Positions 52,771 to 62,315 of a stretch of DNA of 64,000 nt are shown here, in pieces. Within the stretch, counting starts at the first letter, position 1; each line of letters opens with the position of its first letter. The translations under genes and the position numbers were made by a program. Source of the DNA: an uncultured Pelagibacteraceae bacterium. Its GTDB lineage: Bacteria > Pseudomonadota > Alphaproteobacteria > Pelagibacterales > Pelagibacteraceae. Under the pieces are notes generated by a model, which searched no databases, was not told the DNA's origin, and saw nothing but the letters and a program-made list of their open reading frames with translations. The stretch lies in contig CACONH010000002.1 of NCBI GenBank assembly GCA_902628495.1, positions 1-64,000 of the forward strand, read 5' to 3'.

Positions 52771-53412
52771 ATGGATGAAGATATTGCAATAGTAAACGAA
52801 AATACAAGAATTTCTTTAATAAAAAATTTTTTTAAAAACAATTCAAAAAATATAGCAATATTAGTGATATTTATTATTGCAATAGTAATATTTTTTTTTG
52901 CTTATGATGAAATAAAAAAAAGAAAAAAAGAAAAAATTGCCGTAGACTATAACCGCATCATCTTTAATACAGATAAATATAATCAAAACGATATAAAAAA
53001 TGAGATGATTAAAATTATTAACGAAGAAGTAGATACATATTCAACTTTAGCACTATATCATTTAATTGATAATAATTTAATCGACGACCAAAATACAATA
53101 AGTGATTTATTTGATAAAGTTATTTCAATAAATAAAGATGATGAACTTAAGAATTTAATTGTTTTTAAAAAAGCATTATATTTTTCAGATAAATATACAG
53201 AGTCCAAAATGTTAGAAATTTTAAACCCTTTACTTAACTCTGAAAGTATATGGAAACAGCATGCATTCTTGTTAATGGGAGATTATTATTTCCATAAAAA
53301 ACAATATACTAAATCTAAAGAATTTTTTGAAAAGATAACTCAACTAAGTGATGCAAACCCTAAAATAAAATTAGATGTTGAAAGAAGGCTAAACAGAGAT
53401 TTTAATGAATAA
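52771..53412 (+). CDS. TPR_21/YfgM-like membrane-anchored protein
   Basis: Single N-terminal TM, helical repeats, upstream of bamB-like gene. Confidence 0.65.
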   Translation: MDEDIAIVNENTRISLIKNFFKNNSKNIAILVIFIIAIVIFFFAYDEIKKRKKEKIAVDYNRIIFNTDKYNQNDIKNEMIKIINEEVDTYSTLALYHLIDNNLIDDQNTISDLFDKVISINKDDELKNLIVFKKALYFSDKYTESKMLEILNPLLNSESIWKQHAFLLMGDYYFHKKQYTKSKEFFEKITQLSDANPKIKLDVERRLNRDFNE

Positions 53413-54691
53413 ACTTGTTTATATTGGTTTAATTTTTATTTTAAGTTGCTCATTAAACTCTGACTCGGCTTTTTGGTCACAAACAAAAAAAGTTGAGACA
53501 GATAAGATTATTACAAAAATACTATTCACAGACATAAAACCTAACGAAAAAGAATTTAATCCAAAACTAAAAGTAAATTTACCAAGTAAAAATATTCAAA
53601 ATATTAAATATATTTTTAACAATGATGGATTTACTAGCGAAAATATTACTGGTAATAAATTTTCTAAATATAACTTTTCTAAAATAGAAAATTTCTCAGG
53701 ATATGAACCTGAAATTTTAATTGATAATCAAAATTTATTTTATTTTGATAATAAAGGATCAATAATCAAATTTAACAAAGGCTCAAAAATTCAATGGAAG
53801 AAGAACTATTACTCAAAATCAGACAAAAAAAATAATCCAATTTTATTTTTAGCTTCAGAAGATAATAATTTATTTATAGCTGATAACAATGCCAATTACT
53901 ATCTGCTCAATAAAGAAAATGGAAATTTGAAATGGAAAAAAAAACATACCTCCTCATTTAATTCGCAAATAAAAATTAAAGATGGTAAAATTTTTGTTGT
54001 GGATATGGAAAATACTCTTAGATGTTTTTCTATAAAAAATGGGGATAATTTATGGTCAGTACCAACTGAATTGACTGTGATCAGTTCACAAAAAAAACAA
54101 TCAATAATCATAGTTGAAAATATGGTTATATTTTCAAACTCAATTGGTGATTTAACAGCCGTTGATTTGAAAAGTGGCGAAAAAATTTGGCAAACACCAA
54201 CTCAAATTCTAGGTTTTGCAAAAAATATTACACTAAGAAATTCCGATATAGTTTCTGATGGTAAATTTGTATTTATCTCAAGTAATAAAAACCAATTTGC
54301 AGCTTTAGATACTAAAACTGGAATAATTAAGTGGAAACAAGAGATAAACTCTGAGATTAGACCGGTTGTGATTTCTGATTATATAGTAACCATATCAAAT
54401 GAGGGTTTGATGATATTATTAAACAAAAATGACGGTAATATAATAAGAATAAATAATATTCTCAAAAACATAAAAAAAAAGAGAAGAAAAAATTACCTTC
54501 CAGTAGGTTTCATTATAAGTAACGACAAAGTCTATGTTTCGACTAAAAATGGAAGATTATTTATAATAAACTTTTCCGACAGTACATTTCAAAAAATACT
54601 TAAATTAGATAGGGAGAAAATACAAAGACCTGTTTTTTTTAATAAAGAACTATATATTGCAAAAGATAATTCAATAATTAGGATTAATTAA
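53405..54691 (+). CDS. bamB: Outer-membrane assembly lipoprotein BamB-like PQQ-repeat protein
   Basis: Lipobox-like FILSCSLNSD; repeated beta-propeller motifs (KNGDNLWSVPTE, KSGEKIWQTPTQ, KTGIIKWKQEI). Confidence 0.78.
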   Translation: MNKLVYIGLIFILSCSLNSDSAFWSQTKKVETDKIITKILFTDIKPNEKEFNPKLKVNLPSKNIQNIKYIFNNDGFTSENITGNKFSKYNFSKIENFSGYEPEILIDNQNLFYFDNKGSIIKFNKGSKIQWKKNYYSKSDKKNNPILFLASEDNNLFIADNNANYYLLNKENGNLKWKKKHTSSFNSQIKIKDGKIFVVDMENTLRCFSIKNGDNLWSVPTELTVISSQKKQSIIIVENMVIFSNSIGDLTAVDLKSGEKIWQTPTQILGFAKNITLRNSDIVSDGKFVFISSNKNQFAALDTKTGIIKWKQEINSEIRPVVISDYIVTISNEGLMILLNKNDGNIIRINNILKNIKKKRRKNYLPVGFIISNDKVYVSTKNGRLFIINFSDSTFQKILKLDREKIQRPVFFNKELYIAKDNSIIRIN

Positions 54692-55122
54692 TGTTTTTAA
54701 AATTTTTAGAAAAAATTGGAAGAAAAAAAGTTGTTTTAGATAGAGGGCCGTCACACCCAAAATTTAATGAAGCAAAACCATGGATGAACAGATATTATTT
54801 GATTTTTAGACATAGACCAAAATGGTTTCCATTTAATATTCTAATACATGAAATGCTCGCAGATGATCATGGTGAAGGGGTGCATAATCACTTATTTCCA
54901 TTTATAACGATTATTTTAAGAGATGGATATTGGGAAACACTTAAAAGTGGAAGATATTGGAGACCACCAGGTTATATAGGTTTTAGATCAGCAAACACTC
55001 ATCATAGAGTAGATTTAAAACCTGGAACCAAACCTCTAACACTTTTTATTTCGGGACCATTCGGACTAAGAAAAGGACCAAGATCTGAATATGGAATTGA
55101 TTTTAATACCAAAATAAAGTGA
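54691..55122 (+). CDS. Conserved cupin-like protein of unknown function
   Basis: HNHLFPFITIILRDGYWE...HHRVDLKPGTKPLTLFI double-stranded beta-helix-like His pattern. Confidence 0.5.
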   Translation: MFLKFLEKIGRKKVVLDRGPSHPKFNEAKPWMNRYYLIFRHRPKWFPFNILIHEMLADDHGEGVHNHLFPFITIILRDGYWETLKSGRYWRPPGYIGFRSANTHHRVDLKPGTKPLTLFISGPFGLRKGPRSEYGIDFNTKIK

Positions 55123-55538
55123 GACAAATATTTTTTAACCTTGTAGTTAATACATCAGGTCAAAGATTATACGAAATTACAGATAAAACTATCAAATGGA
55201 TTGAAAAAAATAACTTTAATAATGGAATGTTAAATATGAGCATTCAACATACTAGCGCATCTCTCATAGTACAAGAAAACGCAGATCCAGATGTTCAAAA
55301 GGACCTGATTAATTATTTTGATAAATTAGTGCCTATGGATGAAAAACTTTATATTCATTCGTCTGAGGGCAAAGATGATATGCCGGCTCATATAAAATCT
55401 GCGCTTACAAATAATCAAATTTCATTGAGTATAAAAGACTCAAAATTAATTTTGGGAACCTGGCAAGGTATTTATTTATTTGAACACAGATTAGATAGTC
55501 ATAAAAGAACTATCGTTCATCATTATATTGGAGATTAA
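55119..55538 (+). CDS. UPF0047/YjbQ-family protein
   Basis: MSIQHTSASLIVQENADPDVQKDL, LGTWQGIYLFEHR. Confidence 0.9.
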   Translation: MRQIFFNLVVNTSGQRLYEITDKTIKWIEKNNFNNGMLNMSIQHTSASLIVQENADPDVQKDLINYFDKLVPMDEKLYIHSSEGKDDMPAHIKSALTNNQISLSIKDSKLILGTWQGIYLFEHRLDSHKRTIVHHYIGD

Positions 55539-56953
55539 TTTTTTTTTATACTTTGAAAAGCCTTTAAAGCTTCAGCTCTTGCTTGCTCATGTATAACTAT
55601 TGGTTTAGGATAATCTTTGCCTATAACAGTGCTTATGGCTTTTTGATATTTATCTTCCATTTCCCATGGTTTGTGGACATATTTAGATGGGACCTTTCTA
55701 AGTTCAGGGACCCATTTCTTAACATATGTTCCCTCTTTATCAAACTTTTCACCCTGCAATATAGGATTAAAAATTCTAAAGTATGGAGCTGCATCTGCAC
55801 CACATCCAGCTACCCATTGCCATTGTGCTACGTTGTTTGCTTCATTAAAATCTAATAAACAATTTCTAAAATATTTCTCGCCCTCGACCCAATTTATTCT
55901 CAAGTGTTTCACTAAAAATGAACCCACAACCATTCTTATTCTATTATGCATCCAACCTGTTTCATATAACTGTCTCATTCCAGCATCTACAATAGGATAA
56001 CCGGTCATACCTTGCTTCCATGCATTCAAAAATTCTTTATTCTTAACCCAAGGGAATCTGTCAAATTCTTTTCTCAAGTTACCTTTAAGCATCTCTGGAA
56101 AATAGTTTATTAAACTATGTGAAAATTCTCGCCACCCAATTTCATTAACATATTTTTTTATACCAATGTTTTTTGGTTTTATTTCGTTACATTTTTTCCA
56201 AATTAAACTTACATGTATCTGACCGCTTCTTATATATGGAGAAAGTCTAGATGTTCCATTGATACTTGGATAGTCTCTTAACGTACCATAATCTTTTACT
56301 TTTTTATTAATAAAATTTTGGAGTAATTTACCAGCGTCATTTTCTGAGGGAGTCCAATATTTTTCAAATTTTTTATACCAATTTTTATTGGGTAGTATTT
56401 TTTCAGGTTTCACCTTATTTTTGAATAAGTTTTTAATTTTTTTTAATTTTTTTAAAGATTTATTTTTTAGCGGAACACTTTCAATATAATAATTTTCAGC
56501 ATTCCTCCAAAAAGGACTGTAAACTTTAAATGGAGTACCATCATTCTTCGTAATTTCATTATATTCATTTAGAACATTTCCTTTGAAAAATTTGTAATTT
56601 ATTTTATTTTTTTCCAATTCAGTAATTATTTCTTTATCTTTTTTTAGTTCTTGTGGCTCATAAATTTTGTTCCAATAAACCGCGATATCATTTGATTTAA
56701 ATTTTTTGAAAAAGTTTATTTGATTATCTTCAACAATTTCCAAATTTATATTATTTTTAACTAAGTCCTCATTTAAACTTTTTAAAGACTTAGATATCCA
56801 CCACTTTTGAGCTTCTCTAATATTATCAAATTCTTTTTTATCATAAATATAAATTGCAGAAACAAATTCATGATTGTTTGTTGCAAATGATAGCGCGGGG
56901 TTATCCTGTAATCTAAAATCATCTCTTATCCAAACTATAGAATTATTAATCAT
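55535..56953 (-). CDS. phrB: Deoxyribodipyrimidine photolyase/cryptochrome family
   Basis: VWIRDDFRLQDNPAL; GWMHNRIRMVVGSFLVK; QWQWVAGCGADAAPYFRIFNP. Confidence 0.92.
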   Translation of the reverse strand: MINNSIVWIRDDFRLQDNPALSFATNNHEFVSAIYIYDKKEFDNIREAQKWWISKSLKSLNEDLVKNNINLEIVEDNQINFFKKFKSNDIAVYWNKIYEPQELKKDKEIITELEKNKINYKFFKGNVLNEYNEITKNDGTPFKVYSPFWRNAENYYIESVPLKNKSLKKLKKIKNLFKNKVKPEKILPNKNWYKKFEKYWTPSENDAGKLLQNFINKKVKDYGTLRDYPSINGTSRLSPYIRSGQIHVSLIWKKCNEIKPKNIGIKKYVNEIGWREFSHSLINYFPEMLKGNLRKEFDRFPWVKNKEFLNAWKQGMTGYPIVDAGMRQLYETGWMHNRIRMVVGSFLVKHLRINWVEGEKYFRNCLLDFNEANNVAQWQWVAGCGADAAPYFRIFNPILQGEKFDKEGTYVKKWVPELRKVPSKYVHKPWEMEDKYQKAISTVIGKDYPKPIVIHEQARAEALKAFQSIKKN

Positions 56954-58091
56954 ATTTTTTTAATTTCTGATTACCTATTTTGTACAATTTATTATATAAA
57001 TTTTTGTCTGTATCACCTTCGCAACCAATTATTAGAATATTAGATTTTTCACTTATTTCTAATTTTTTTTTCACAAGTGGATCATTACAACAAGAGATTA
57101 CGCTTATTACACCAGGAGTAGAACATTCCCCTGCAATTATCTTTTTGTTACTAAATTTTTTTTTTGCTAACATTGTTAAAGTTTGAGGCACATATTTATC
57201 TGATACACTCACACAATTATTTACAGCATTTTTTAAAATTCGCCATGGGACCAAAGATACTTCAGCACAAGACATTCCGCCCATAATACTCTGCTTTTGA
57301 ATATTGGCTTTTTTAAGCGATCCAAATTTAATACTTTTCATTACACAATTTGCATTCTCTGGTTCAATAACAATTATTTTTGGAATTCTTTTAAAATATT
57401 TAGCAATCCCACTTATAATTCCTGCTGCCATACCACCAACCCCAGCCTGAAGAAAAACATGTGTTATGTAATGTTTTGTTTGATTAGAAATTTCTTTAAT
57501 CATTACCGAATATCCGGCCATGGTTAATTTAGGAACATATTCATAATTCCGCCATGCAACATCTTGGATAATTTTCCACTCTTTCTTTTTTGATATCTCT
57601 TTGCAAACTTTTAGAGATTTTTCATAATTTCCTTTCACCCTAATTACATCAGCCCCGAGTTTTTCCATCTCAATAGCTCTAGTATTAGTTACATTTTCAT
57701 TAATAAAAATTTTACATCTTGCTCCTATTTTTTTTGCTCCCCAAGACACAGATTTTCCATGATTTCCGGCTGTTGCAGTTGATACTGTTACTTTTTTTTT
57801 ATTTTTAACAATTTTTTCTACTGCATAAGCCCCACCTAATGCTTTAAAAGATTTTAAACCAAATCTCTTAGATTCATCTTTGTAAAAAATGTTATTTGTG
57901 CACAATTTTTCAGACAATATTCTTAGATTAATTAGAGGGGTTTTTTTATAACCTTTCCATTTTGAAATTACTTTATGAGCATCTAATAGATGCTTTTCAG
58001 GTAGTACTTTGAGTATCTTTTTCCTACTAAAATTAAAATTTTTATTAGTAGTAAATTCAGAAAATTTAAAATTTAAATATTTTTTTACCAT
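56946..58091 (-). CDS. PLP-dependent diaminopropionate ammonia-lyase/threonine dehydratase-like enzyme
   Basis: YKDESKRFGLKSFKALGGAYAV, TATAGNHGKSVSWGAK, QAGVGGMAAG. Confidence 0.82.
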   Translation of the reverse strand: MVKKYLNFKFSEFTTNKNFNFSRKKILKVLPEKHLLDAHKVISKWKGYKKTPLINLRILSEKLCTNNIFYKDESKRFGLKSFKALGGAYAVEKIVKNKKKVTVSTATAGNHGKSVSWGAKKIGARCKIFINENVTNTRAIEMEKLGADVIRVKGNYEKSLKVCKEISKKKEWKIIQDVAWRNYEYVPKLTMAGYSVMIKEISNQTKHYITHVFLQAGVGGMAAGIISGIAKYFKRIPKIIVIEPENANCVMKSIKFGSLKKANIQKQSIMGGMSCAEVSLVPWRILKNAVNNCVSVSDKYVPQTLTMLAKKKFSNKKIIAGECSTPGVISVISCCNDPLVKKKLEISEKSNILIIGCEGDTDKNLYNKLYKIGNQKLKKYD

Positions 58092-58225
58092 ATATCTTTT
58101 TAAGTTATTTTAAAAATTTTTAAACGTATAGGTGTATTTTATTATAATATTTGTGAAATAATTATTTAATTTTATACTTATTAATGCTAGCCTAAGAATT
58201 TCAAAGAACTAATTACGGAGGAAAT

Positions 58226-58777
58226 ATGAAACACTGTGAAGAAGCCGATGGTTTAATGGCTCCAGACAAGGACACTGATGGATTTGTTTTTAACCATTTA
58301 ATGCTAAGAATAAAAGATCCCAAAAAAACATTAAATTTCTACTCAAAATTGATGGGAATGAGATTAATTAAAAAATTTGACTTTCCAACAATGAAGTTTT
58401 CTTTATATTTTTTAGGCAATCTTACTGATGATGAAATTGCAAATGTTCCAAAAGATAATTTTGATAGGTCTGCATGGACTTTCACCCAAAAAGGAATGCT
58501 TGAGTTTACGCATAATTGGGGATCAGAAAATGATGATAAAGTAAAATTCCATGATGGGAATGCAGAGCCAAAAGGATTTGGTCACATATGTTTTTCAGTT
58601 CCAGATATATATGCAGCTTGTAAAAAATTTGAGGAAAATGGAGTTGAATTTGTTAAAAAACCAGACGATGGATCCATGAAAGGTTTAGCTTTTATAAAAG
58701 ATCCTGATGGATATTGGATTGAAATTGTTCAATCAAAAAAAGTTGCAAATATCGTAAAAGAGATGGGAAAAATTTAG
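58226..58777 (+). CDS. gloA: Lactoylglutathione lyase (glyoxalase I)
   Basis: [55 protein letters not shown]. Confidence 0.92.
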   Translation: MKHCEEADGLMAPDKDTDGFVFNHLMLRIKDPKKTLNFYSKLMGMRLIKKFDFPTMKFSLYFLGNLTDDEIANVPKDNFDRSAWTFTQKGMLEFTHNWGSENDDKVKFHDGNAEPKGFGHICFSVPDIYAACKKFEENGVEFVKKPDDGSMKGLAFIKDPDGYWIEIVQSKKVANIVKEMGKI

Positions 58778-58841
58778 CAAGATTTTACAATCTGAAGTTG
58801 ATTAAAATAATTTTTTTCGTTGCGAATTATTATCAATATAA

Positions 58842-58871
58842 TTGACTTCTTTTTTTAGATCATGTTAAATT
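58842..58871 (+). promoter_or_regulatory. Candidate promoter for the Tat/GMC operon
   Basis: TTGACT-18 nt-TAAATT; the -10 lies inside the palindrome GTTAAATTTAAC (58864-58875). Confidence 0.45.
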
Positions 58872-58914
58872 TAACTTATAAAATTTATCATTAGATAAAT
58901 TTAACGTTAAATTT
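58864..58914. promoter_or_regulatory. Cluster of three palindromes (candidate operators or leader hairpins)
   Basis: GTTAAATTTAAC (58864-58875), AAATTTATC-ATTA-GATAAATTT (58881-58902), AAATTTAACGTTAAATTT (58897-58914). Confidence 0.55.
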
Positions 58915-58954
58915 TGAGAGTGCCACTTGAAGCCCTCAAGTTTCCCGCTCTCAA
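58914..58954 (+). promoter_or_regulatory. Two-part leader stem-loop upstream of the Tat-signal gene
   Basis: TTGAGAG...CTCTCAA outer stem, ACTTGA-AGCCC-TCAAGT inner stem, followed by GGAGG RBS at 58960. Confidence 0.65.
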
Positions 58955-58972
58955 CAATTGGAGGAAGAATAG

Positions 58973-59542
58973 ATGAAAATAACTAGACGAGAACTTCTAA
59001 TTAGTGCTGGATCTTTACTCGCTTACTCACAGTTGGGTTCACTAGCTAATGCTGAAGTTAATATCGCTGCACAGCCAGGTGATCAAGAAATGATCGCTTC
59101 TATGTGCAAAGCTCTATATCCGCATGATAGATTCCCAATGAGTATCTACATGGATGTAGCTGCTGGAGCTATCAAAAAAGGAAATGCTGACACAGGTGCA
59201 AAAATTTCCTTTAGAGCTGGTTTAGATGGCTTGAAGATTAATAAGTTCGACAAGATGAACTTTAAAAAACAAACTAAATACCTAAAATCAATAGAGAACA
59301 CTCCGTTCTTTGGCTTAGTAAGAGGTCATACGGTAGTAGCACTTTATGATCACAAAGAAGTTCACAAAATCTTTGGATACCAAGGTGCAAGCTTTGATAA
59401 AGGTGGTTACAAAGACGGCGAATACAATGACCTAACGTGGTTACCGGAGCCAAGAATTGAAGAGCACCCAGATTTAACTGCTTTTCTAGACGACAGCTCG
59501 CCGAAAAAATATGCGTCTTTGAAAATTAAAAAAACATTTTAA
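58973..59542 (+). CDS. Tat-signal protein resembling gluconate 2-dehydrogenase subunit 3
   Basis: TRRELLISAGSLL Tat-type leader; sits directly before a GMC oxidoreductase. Confidence 0.7.
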   Translation: MKITRRELLISAGSLLAYSQLGSLANAEVNIAAQPGDQEMIASMCKALYPHDRFPMSIYMDVAAGAIKKGNADTGAKISFRAGLDGLKINKFDKMNFKKQTKYLKSIENTPFFGLVRGHTVVALYDHKEVHKIFGYQGASFDKGGYKDGEYNDLTWLPEPRIEEHPDLTAFLDDSSPKKYASLKIKKTF

Positions 59543-59559
59543 CTAGGGGAGATATATAA

Positions 59560-61122
59560 ATGAAAATAGACAAAAAAGAAAAAGCTGTTGTCGTTATAGG
59601 ATCTGGTCCTGGTGGCGCACAAGTAGCTTATCAATTAACTAAACAGGGTATTCCTGTTGTTCTTTTAGAAGCTGGAAGACGTATTATGAAGGAAGAGTAC
59701 GTAAACGAAGAATGGCCAGCTTTCAGTCAAATGGCTTGGTTAGATAAAAGAACTATGTCAGGTAACGCTAGAATAGTTAAAGACTTTAATGGTTTACCAA
59801 CATGGTTAGTAAAAGCTGTGGGAGGAACTGCTACACACTGGGCAGGTGCTACTCCACGTTTTCTTGACTATGAATGGAAAACTAAATCAACTTACGGAAG
59901 CGTTGACGGTGCAACTCTAATGGACTGGCCGATCGATGGTAAAGAAATGAAGCCTTACTACGTAAAGGCTGAAGATGCTATCGGATCAACACATAGAGGT
60001 GGACGTCCTCCATTACCAGCAAATAACAACTATAAAGTTTTTGCTGAAGGAGCAAAAAGAAATGGTTACAAGTTCTATGCAACAGGACCTTACGGTACTA
60101 ATGCAGCTCCATATGATGGAAGACCAGCATCAATTCAAGATGGTTTTAATTTCCAAGGTGATAAAAATGGTTCAAAATGGAATCCAAACGTAAGTGAAAT
60201 TCCAAAAGCCCTTGCAACTGGAAAATTAGAGCTAAGAACAAACTCTCAAGCTGTTCAGATAACTACTGATAGTTCTGGAAAAGCTGATGGTGTTTTATAC
60301 ATGGACACAAAAACTAAAGCTTTACACAGACAAGAAGCTAAAGTTATTTGTGTTGCTGGTAACTCAATTGAGACACCAAGATTGTTCTTAATGAGTGCTT
60401 CATCAAGATTTCCAAATGGTTTAGCTAACAGCTCAGATCAAGTTGGAAGAAACTACATGAGACACTTAACAGGTTCAGTTTATGCTACATTTGATAAGCC
60501 AGTTAACTTCTTTAGAGGAGAGACTATGGCTGGGTTCTTAGCAGATGAAGTAAAACACAATCCTAAAAGAGGTTTCGTAGGTGGATACTATCTTGAGACA
60601 TTAGCTTTAGGACCATCATTCTTAGGTGCTTTCTTAGATCCAGGTAAATGGGGCAAGAAATTTGCTGACATGATGGATGGATATCAAAATATGGCTGGTA
60701 TGTGGATTGTAGGTGAAGATATGCCTCAAGCAAACAACAGAATAACTTTAGGATCTGCAAAAGACGCTTTTGGTCTTCCTGCTCCTAACGTTCACTTTGA
60801 TGATCACCCAAATGATACTGCTATGAGAAATCATGCTTATGAAAAAGGTGAAGCAATATACAAAGCTGTTGGTGCAACACAAACATACAGAGTTACACCA
60901 TATCCACACACTCACAACCTTGGCTCTATGAGAATGAGTGCTAAGGCAAAAGATGGTGTTGTAGATAAATGGGGCAGATGCCACGATGTGAAAAACCTTT
61001 TCGTATCAGACGGTTCTGTCATGACTACAGGTGCAGCATGTAACCCAACATTAACGATTACTGCATTAGCTATCAGACAAGGTGAATATCTTGCTGGTCA
61101 ACTAAAAAAAGGTAACGTTTAA
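59560..61122 (+). CDS. GMC-family FAD oxidoreductase (large subunit of membrane/periplasmic dehydrogenase type)
   Basis: VIGSGPGGAQVAYQL FAD motif; HTHNLGSMRMS; VSDGSVMTTGAACNPTLTITALAIRQGEYL. Confidence 0.88.
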   Translation: MKIDKKEKAVVVIGSGPGGAQVAYQLTKQGIPVVLLEAGRRIMKEEYVNEEWPAFSQMAWLDKRTMSGNARIVKDFNGLPTWLVKAVGGTATHWAGATPRFLDYEWKTKSTYGSVDGATLMDWPIDGKEMKPYYVKAEDAIGSTHRGGRPPLPANNNYKVFAEGAKRNGYKFYATGPYGTNAAPYDGRPASIQDGFNFQGDKNGSKWNPNVSEIPKALATGKLELRTNSQAVQITTDSSGKADGVLYMDTKTKALHRQEAKVICVAGNSIETPRLFLMSASSRFPNGLANSSDQVGRNYMRHLTGSVYATFDKPVNFFRGETMAGFLADEVKHNPKRGFVGGYYLETLALGPSFLGAFLDPGKWGKKFADMMDGYQNMAGMWIVGEDMPQANNRITLGSAKDAFGLPAPNVHFDDHPNDTAMRNHAYEKGEAIYKAVGATQTYRVTPYPHTHNLGSMRMSAKAKDGVVDKWGRCHDVKNLFVSDGSVMTTGAACNPTLTITALAIRQGEYLAGQLKKGNV

Positions 61123-61133
61123 TTAACTAATTT

Positions 61134-61170
61134 AAAAAGGCCCCATATTCATATATGGGGCCTTTTTTTT
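61134..61170 (+). terminator. Rho-independent terminator after the GMC oxidoreductase
   Basis: AAAAAGGCCCCATAT-TCAT-ATATGGGGCCTTTTTTTT. Confidence 0.9.
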
Positions 61171-61265
61171 ATACCTCATTTAAAATTAATCGCTAAACAA
61201 CTAATAAAAATTTTATATCAATTTATAAAACTAAGTATTAATTTGATTGTAAAAAATTTTATATC

Positions 61266-62294
61266 ATGAAAAATATTTTAATTATTGGCGCAGGAGCAAT
61301 GGGTTCAGCATTTTCAGTGCCATGTATTGAAAATAATAATAATGTATCTCTTATAGGCACCCACCTCGAAGATAGTTTGATTGAAACGATTAAATCTAAA
61401 AATAATTTTCATCCAAAATTAAATGTAAGTTTACCTCCAACACTAAAGTTAGAAAAAATTGAAAAACTTGATGATTTGATGAAGGAAAAATTAGATATGT
61501 TGGTTGTTGGAGTAAGTTCTATCGGAATTGACTGGTTTGTAGATAAAATTGCAGACAAAATTGATAACAAAACCTCTTTGGTAATACTCACTAAAGGTCT
61601 CTCAATTGTTAATAAAAAACTCAGCACTATTTCAGATAAGATAAAAATAATGTTAAGTGAAAAAGGTATTGAATTTACAAATATATCTGCAATCAAAGGC
61701 CCTTGTTTGGCAGCTGGTTTAGCTAATAGAATTAGAACAAGCACATTAATTGCAAGCCCTAATATTGCTGAAGCCAAAAAATTACAAAAAATAATTTCTA
61801 CAGATTATTATTCAACAGAAATTTCAGAGGATCTTAATGGCGTTGAATTATCTGGAGCAATTAAAAATATTTACTCTATGATTATTGGAGCCTCAGAGGG
61901 ATTGAGCAGTTCATCTGCAAAAAGCGAAATTAAATCTAAATATTTCCATAATACATCTGCTTCATTAATACATAAGTCAATTTCTGAAATGGCAAAATTT
62001 GTAAAACACTATGGGGGTAAATCAGATACTGTTTATGGATTAGCTGGACTTGGAGATTTATATGTAAGCGCAGTTGGTGGAAGAAATAGTCAAATGGGAA
62101 AATACTTAGGCGAAGGATATCTATACAAAGAAGCTAAAAAGAAATTTATGGACGAAGTTACTGTTGAAGGAGCGGAACTTGCAATTGAAGTAGGAAAAAA
62201 ATTAAAACAAGACTTAAATGAAAAAGATTTTCCTCTTATGTTAAGCATTATTGAGTGTATTTGTGAAAATAAAAAATTAGAAATCAGTTGGTGA
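61266..62294 (+). CDS. gpsA: NAD(P)-dependent glycerol-3-phosphate dehydrogenase family
   Basis: IIGAGAMGSAFSVPC, LSGAIKNIYSMIIGASEGL, GLAGLGDLYVSAVGGRNSQMG. Confidence 0.8.
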   Translation: MKNILIIGAGAMGSAFSVPCIENNNNVSLIGTHLEDSLIETIKSKNNFHPKLNVSLPPTLKLEKIEKLDDLMKEKLDMLVVGVSSIGIDWFVDKIADKIDNKTSLVILTKGLSIVNKKLSTISDKIKIMLSEKGIEFTNISAIKGPCLAAGLANRIRTSTLIASPNIAEAKKLQKIISTDYYSTEISEDLNGVELSGAIKNIYSMIIGASEGLSSSSAKSEIKSKYFHNTSASLIHKSISEMAKFVKHYGGKSDTVYGLAGLGDLYVSAVGGRNSQMGKYLGEGYLYKEAKKKFMDEVTVEGAELAIEVGKKLKQDLNEKDFPLMLSIIECICENKKLEISW

Positions 62295-62315
62295 TATTTT
62301 AATTAATCTTTAATC

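Noticed and set aside
55583-56000. Plus-strand ORFs (90 and 109 aa)
   Set aside because: Antisense inside the photolyase gene.
61409-61777. 122-aa minus-strand ORF
   Set aside because: Antisense within the gpsA-like gene; no independent support.
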